64,000 nucleotides of DNA from Capitella teleta (lineage: Eukaryota > Annelida > Polychaeta > Capitellidae). A model generated the notes under the pieces. The model searched no databases, was not told the origin of the DNA, and was given only the letters and a program-made list of their open reading frames with translations. A program made the position numbers and the translations under genes. The stretch is from contig KB297743.1 of the NCBI GenBank assembly GCA_000328365.1, positions 77,384 to 141,383 on the forward strand. Direction: 5' to 3'. Positions 58,065 to 64,000 of this stretch are shown piece after piece (position 1 is the stretch's first letter; every line of letters starts with the position of its first letter).

Positions 58065-59360
58065 AAATTTTGATTAAACAACCACTGAACCATGGCAAGT
58101 TACACGCTCTATGATTCGATAAGATTCAGAGTCCGTCGGTCGTTTCCGAAAAATCACTGCCGTAAACGAGCTAGTACGAGCGCTCCGTTTACAGCTGCTG
58201 TAAACCAACAACCCCATGCACGGTAACTAACCAGCTGCATGTACATGTATATGACAACGGCATGGAAAACAGGTGTCGACTTCAAGTCAATGTTCCACAC
58301 ATTGGAATGGCGACACAAGCACTGGAAAAAGAAGCAAATATGATGTGAATTCTGTTAAGATTACATGGGTGATTCTAATTAGCTTACACAATGTTTCATT
58401 ATAGCATGTGTAATTATGATTATATAAACTCTGCCGGTGTGTGTAGGTAGACCTTCGGGCAGAGTGTGCCCGGGAATGTTTCCATCACTCAAGAGGCAAT
58501 TAGCGAGACTGCGGTCGGAAATGTGCGCCGAGAAGCAGGAAACAAATATTATAACCATCACTGTCAGATTACAAAATACATGGAAAGCTCCAATTTACTG
58601 CATGGTCTATTAGAAACTTTGGCTGCCCATATGTATGATACTAGTATATAAAACATGAACCTGTAAAGTTTTCGGTGGGGTCTGAATAGTCACAGGTGCG
58701 AAAATATCAGAAAAAGTCGATTGCAAAGGAATCGGTTTCACGAACCTACACACTACCACAAAGAATCTGGTAGCACCCGTCACTGATATAATTTTCAAGT
58801 ATTTGATAAATTACATGGTCAGCTCATAAGATATTTAAATAATTGCGCCCGCAGTCACAGGGGCATAGCACTACATGCCAGCATGTAATCACTGGCTCAG
58901 TTCGCCCCTTTCCATTATTCTTTGTACATGTACATATTACAAGAACAAGTCGCTCAACATTTTCCTTTCATCCACAGTTCTCTGTTCCAAGAATACAGCA
59001 GACAATTATGAAGGTAAAATGATTAGGATGGAATGATCAGATCCATCTTATCGCAATTATAGATCAAAAGCACATTTGAATCATGAAAGTGATGAGCAAA
59101 CTTTATCCTATAACGAAATGAAACACAAATCCACTAATAAAATAATTATGTATTGCTAATGAAATATATTTATGTACATGACTGAATAGGAACATGGATA
59201 CATGAATAAACTAGTGACACATTAATGAGTGATTTATATAATAGTGAACTTTGTTGGTGAAATTATAAATAAATGAGAAACCTCCTCGATTTGAATCATG
59301 AAAAATGAGATGCGTGAGAGAATTGTTTGGTGATCTTTGAGCGTTTCAGGAACCGTGGAA
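58065..59360. other. unassigned stretch
   Basis: AT-rich, no gene or element recognised. Confidence 0.35.
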
Positions 59361-59368
59361 GATTCAAC

Positions 59369-59433
59369 TCAGAAGTCATCCTGGAAACGGTAATCCACAT
59401 TATGGTGATCTTCTATGTAATCTACATCTCCCT
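59369..59433 (-). CDS. possible short terminal coding exon, unrecognised
   Basis: A good acceptor (TTATTCTATCTTTGCAG) on the minus strand is followed by 65 nt that end in TGA and would encode GDVDYIEDHHNVDYRFQDDF after two phase bases. The acidic, Asp/Tyr-rich tail looks like a protein C terminus. No upstream exon was identified within 60-61.9 kb, so this is only a candidate. Confidence 0.25.
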
Positions 59434-59799
59434 CTGCAAAGATAGAATAAGTCATCAGATGGAAAGATTGGCTCAAAATTCAAACAGAAAATTGGATTTT
59501 TCAGACCGCACAACAAACAATCATGCAAATCAATAAAACAAGAATTAGTGGGATGGTGTTCAGGCTTAATTATGTTGGTGGTATTAGTAGAGATGGGCAA
59601 AGCCTTGCATTCATACTCGATGCCTGACAGATAATGAATTGAAATTCGGAGAGGGAGTCCAAATAAGTGCACAATAGCTACATCCTTCACTTGGCAGCAT
59701 ATCAAATTGATATACATGTAATTATTATCGATTGACTACATACGCTGATAAGTGTTAACCATTATTTAGGTCAATCACAAAGGCAAGATGGACGAAGGT

Positions 59800-61900
59800 C
59801 TCAGGTCTAAACTGTTTTATATTCTTATCATATTTATACATAGAACACATGAACACAGAAAGTTGAAATTTGGCTCGAATACATGTTAGCTTTTCAGATG
59901 ACGCCAATTTGAGTGAAGCCAGGGTCGGCATTTTGTTAAAAAATGCGACAATTCAATTTTAATTTAGCTCGTAGACTCTTGATTTACAAGCTAAATCAAA
60001 ATCGAATTAAGATTATCCGTATTAATCATCAATGGATTTCTCCGATATTATCCTCATAGACGCATCAAAGCAATATGAAATAAATGTGTTAGTCAGATCT
60101 TTGATCAAATTTATAAATAGAGCACTAGTACTGGGCTAAATTCAGGTAATTAAACCTTAATAAAAACTGGGAAACATTAAGTGAATTACACAACTAATTG
60201 TCAGACACATTGTCATGTTAATTTGCATGTTGGTCTATGTGCCAAGTTATATTGAAATCATTGAATCCAAAGTAGGTCTAAGGGTTCCGTAAAAATGTGT
60301 CCCGCAATCCTCTTATGGTGTTTTTATATTTTAGCAAAATTTTAAGCAACAAGATTAGGCCGAGAACTTTTCAAACAACTTTCAAACAACCCTTGTATTT
60401 ATATATATTTTTCATTTATTAAATAGGATGCTGTAGGGCAATATCCAATTTCAACCATATATTCTCACACATTTTGAATAATAAAACATGCAATTTGATC
60501 AGTGAAAAAGTGCGAGTACAACATTGATGAGCATTGAATGCAGTGCATGACAACTCACTCTAGCGATTAACCTCTGCGCTGAAAGAAGCCAAGGGTAGAT
60601 CATCACACCATGCATCATGAGAAATAGCAGCACAGGATATGACAAAAAATAAACTCACTAACTACATCATCACACAAGTATCAAAGCCGTTGACAGAGAA
60701 AAAAGACCAAGGCAAAAGTTTTAACAAAATATCTCAAATAAACACTGAAGCGTGTTAGTACGAACGTGCATGAAGTGGGAGGATGCAAAATGATCGCTCA
60801 TCATCTCAATCACATTCAAGACTTATGTTAACCCTTCCTGCGCCTATATATCTTAGGCCCCGTATTCCTCTGTCTGCCACATTAATTTCAGAATTTGTAC
60901 AACTTTGGATGTACAATATTGAAAAAATCATATCTCAGCCATTTCTCAACATAAACTAATATTTTTTATACCAAAATGCATCTACAGATGCTGAATTATC
61001 TGATGAACCCATAGTCAGAGCTAAAAAACTAAGAAAAACTATATGTTTCCTTTGATAAAACATTATTACAAGAATTTTTCTTATGTGGAACATGATACAA
61101 AGTCTCTGCGGCTTACTTAAGGCTTCAAATACAAAGTGTAATAATAGAAAAAGTTACCAAGTGAATGTTAGGAAACTTATGAACACTGAACAGTAGCATT
61201 ATAGCATTCAAGAGTATGATATCTTTTGAAACAGTCAGGGATGCATAAATGATAAAGTGACTTTGCAATCAGCACACCAGTAACTAGAACTAGAAACGTC
61301 TGTAGAAGCCATGGTCAACTGCAATGTGTAGAAAAACAGCGTAGTACTAGATGCAATCAATGTTTCATTCATGAAATAATATCTTCATCAGGCTAAAATA
61401 GCAACGATTGCGCGCAATAGAATCTATCTGCAGATGTTTAAATCCCCTGGCATTTAAACAGAGGTCGGCAGGTTCAAAACAGAGCTGAGGCTAAAAATAA
61501 ACGACCACATGGCTGAAAGCGGAAGCCTAAAGTAGGTCACATCTACATAGCCGACGATTGATTTATGTCACGGAAAGTAACGGAAAGTGCCGACTAACTT
61601 CGAGTATCTTTGGAAACGACTATTGTCGCGATTAGCAGTCAGAAGGATCATAACGCATAGCAACAATAATCGCAATTAGCACAAGAAGGGTTAACATTGC
61701 TTCGAGGACAAAGTTGGTGCAATTGACGCCACGAGGGGATTGAGACAATGTGCTGTCACTGGATTATTCACTCACGAGGCTCAAAAGGAAGGGAATGTGA
61801 AATCATCTGAGAAGAAAAATCCCGAGTGCATTAAATCTCTCGTTATATAAGTTCAATAATTATAATTATTCAATCATGTATTTCCTTATTCACTCATTCT
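59800..61900. other. unassigned stretch downstream of GNPTG
   Basis: No confident gene. The GNPTG 3' UTR must begin at 61909 and run downward. The rest is AT-rich with no recognisable repeat family. Confidence 0.35.
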
Positions 61901-61909
61901 TTCAAACAT

Positions 61910-63226
61910 TCAATCAATACCTATCTTTGATGCTAAAGTTGATATATTATTCTGCTTGAGAATCAATTTCAATTCATCAACTTCTTTCTTCAGTTTTGAG
62001 TATTCCTGAAGTCATGAAACAACAGATTAATGAAAAAAAAATTCAAACAAATCTCTGCCTTGCTAGGGACGATTTATGCAGCCGAGGTATCTTAGTATGA
62101 GGATCAAGTTCAACAATGGAAGGGAAATTGCGTTAGAGTAGACATGGCAGCCCATGGAAACTAATCTATAATTCACTCTAAATAAAAGGCATCGACACAT
62201 CTTTATAGATTCATACAAATGATACAATTTTAACACAATTCAAGATAAATCATTTTAAGTTGAACAGAGTTAGAACAAACCTCTTGACAAGAACCAAGAT
62301 TTGAGAGTTGTTCATCAGACGGCAGAAGAGGGGCACTTTGGTCTTTCACTTCGGCTTGTTTCTTGAGTTCTTTGTGTTGTTCAGTTGACAATATTAAGCC
62401 AGCATCTTCAAACACCTTCCCTAGCAAATGACTGTAACCCTGATTAATAAAACACAAACAATGCTTCATTCAGATATGTTGAACAGCATTCTGAGAAGGT
62501 ACGAACCTTAGGAGTGATCATGTCTGCTTGAAGTTTACCTTCAATTTCATCCCATCTCCTTTGATACTCAGAGTCAAGGGTCGGGTACACAAGCATGGAA
62601 TGTGGATGGCAGACAAGAGACGTGTTCAGGACAATCTCGTACGCACAAGTGGACGGCTCAGAAACCGAGACAATCTGTGGCGTGACATTTGCTCCACATG
62701 TCAGTAGGAGCTTCACCGATCTGAAAATAGTTCCACAGGAATCTCCCTCTCGCATGACGAGAGCCACGAAGGTGTTATTGTGGATCTCCCACTCCTGCCA
62801 AACGCTATGAGAAAGCGAGATAAAAGTGAAATGGGAAGAGTAAACTGCGAACCCTAGAACTCCACTGTAAGGGTTCCAACGAAGACTTTGTTCGTGCTGG
62901 GTGACGTTGCTGAACGGACAAACTTCATACTTGTATCTGCACATTATATCATTCAAGTTTGAGCACAGAACAAGAGAAAGAAGCTCACTCATTGATCACA
63001 CTCTCCACACATTTTCCAAGTAAAGCTCGCAGATGACGTGGTCCAGAGAAGCCAGAGGGTTGGATGCGCATTGTGAGGCTGGATGAGGCTCCTCCGTTCT
63101 CATTATACGCATTGTTCACTCTGTATATGGGGAAGTAACAAATGTAACGTTAGTGGAACTTGAGAGGGTTCCTCTCTTACCCGAAGGATGACGGCTCCTC
63201 CACCACTTTCATGGGGATCATTTTGC
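61910..63226 (-). CDS. GNPTG: N-acetylglucosamine-1-phosphotransferase gamma subunit, 5' end missing
   Basis: GNPTG is the soluble Golgi subunit that helps GNPTAB add GlcNAc-1-phosphate to lysosomal hydrolases, the first step of the mannose-6-phosphate tag. Minus-strand exons: 63181-63226, 62989-63120, 62853-62936, 62507-62804, 62281-62439, 61910-62005, all in phase, about 271 residues visible. Blocks: KVVEEPSSFG-VNNAY at the start of the mature chain, FSGPRHLRALLGKC, the MRH lectin domain with YKYEVCPFSNVTQHEQ, LRWNPYSGVLGVWQEWEI, SEPSTCAYEIVLNTSLVCHP, then LVYPTL and the coiled-coil-like tail (EYSKLKKEVDELKLILKQ). N-glycosylation sequons (NVT, NTS) fit a secretory protein. The first visible exon follows an acceptor (AATTCACAG), so the signal-peptide exon is missing; it may lie beyond the window. 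Introns are 48-67 nt except the last, 275 nt. Confidence 0.92.
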
Positions 63227-63239
63227 CTGTGAATTGTAT

Positions 63240-64000
63240 TCTTGTGAAAATTAGAAGGCCATAGTTATTTCTTGATCTTTTTCATAATGATAGGCCGCTA
63301 TGTATGGTATAGCATATATGCATATACATGTACATGCTGCATAATATCCTGGGTTACCCTTATTTTTTGGGGGGATTCCAAGCCGCCAAAGGAGCTTTAT
63401 ATCCTACATGCTATCATAAACAATATAAAACACACAAACACAGGCCTTATACACTATAATACAGCACCTTTGTATTTTTTTTATCCATTATAATTATAAT
63501 GGAGACATAGAAGAATTGTAAGGTATATCAACTCTAGTAATTCTCACACCGTATGGGCCGAGCGACCTAGAAAATTCACAAGCGTAATACTCAGTTAGTA
63601 CTCACCTACTCATAGATATGTGGACTTAGAATAATAGAATTGCAGTCAGGCATCGAGGTGTTCAGACTTCAGTCTGAACAACTCGATGCCTCTCACTAGA
63701 CTAGTCTCAGTCTGAGTCTCATGCATTCATATTTCATAATCTTAAATCTCGTACCAAGAGTCAAGACTGTATAAAGTATTGCTAACCAGCTAACAGGACC
63801 CCCTTCCTCAAATGGCTACACCAATGAAGTTGATACTTTCATAGAACTCAGTCTAGGGTCTGGGTTAGCTGACATACTACAGTTAGACGATGGTTCTGTA
63901 GAACTCGCCCGATTTATTTTATCTGTCACATTCTGTGCTAGGTCGGGATTAGAAGTATGAGCGATAATACAGTAACATGACGACACAGCAGTAAAAGGAT
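63240..64000. other. unassigned edge with a hairpin and a dispersed repeat
   Basis: No exon of GNPTG was found here. A strong hairpin sits at 63649-63691. Near 63840-63950 the words TGACATACTACAG and TCGCCCGATTTAT recur from 33820-33890 and 19859-19880. Confidence 0.4.
63649..63691. repeat. near-perfect hairpin
   Basis: GGCATCGAGGTGTTCAGACT is followed after three bases by AGTCTGAACAACTCGATGCC, a 20-base inverted repeat with one mismatch. It has no T run or conserved flanks, so it could be a small palindromic element or a miRNA-like fold. Confidence 0.75.

Overview
This is a eukaryotic nuclear window, almost certainly from an animal: it carries spliced genes for a TGF-beta-class ligand, a SIAH E3 ligase, TMEM237, TBC1D7, TXNDC9, GNPTG, a tail-anchored cytochrome b5 and a protein with Ikaros-type terminal zinc fingers. 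Most resolved introns are very short (48-93 nt, with one of only 28 nt), the DNA is AT-rich, and LTR elements, LINEs, SINEs and MITEs are abundant. A non-bilaterian invertebrate such as a sponge fits best, but that is inference.

Layout. 1-9.3 kb is a graveyard of elements: a Ty3/gypsy integrase remnant with a SINE piece inside it, a CR1/L2-like LINE with an (ATT)n tail, a partial Ty3/gypsy fossil and a 5'-truncated LINE. 9.3-13.4 kb is mostly unassigned, ending in a 696-bp hAT-type MITE that abuts the splice acceptor of cytochrome b5 (13.46-13.84 kb). 14.9-16.3 kb is a mariner-like TIR element carrying a nested TTAA-flanked MITE. TMEM237 lies on the minus strand at 17.3-20.3 kb. 20.8-25.4 kb is a Ty1/copia fossil with both LTRs, a 5-bp target duplication and a half-tRNA primer site. 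25.6-30.5 kb is a tRNA-derived SINE split by a young-looking Ty3/gypsy fossil. LINE remains and a long compound microsatellite follow.

TBC1D7 (plus, 33.36-39.06 kb) appears to carry a complete TGF-beta-like ligand gene (minus, 37.66-38.89 kb) inside its last intron. SIAH (minus, 40.7-43.2 kb), TXNDC9 (minus, 46.9-48.6 kb, 5' end not found), an Ikaros-type zinc-finger gene (plus, 52.3-53.1 kb) and GNPTG (minus, 61.9-63.2 kb, signal-peptide exon not found) follow. TIR elements sit between them, and a 50-base N gap lies inside an inverted pair of MITE copies.

The host genes do not form one pathway. They cover lipid redox (cytochrome b5), the ciliary transition zone (TMEM237), the TSC/Rheb complex (TBC1D7), secreted signalling (TGF-beta), ubiquitylation (SIAH), tubulin/chaperonin regulation (TXNDC9), lysosomal enzyme targeting (GNPTG) and a possible transcription cofactor. 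Exon joins were made by hand from GT-AG sites, reading phase and family resemblance; no alignment program was used.
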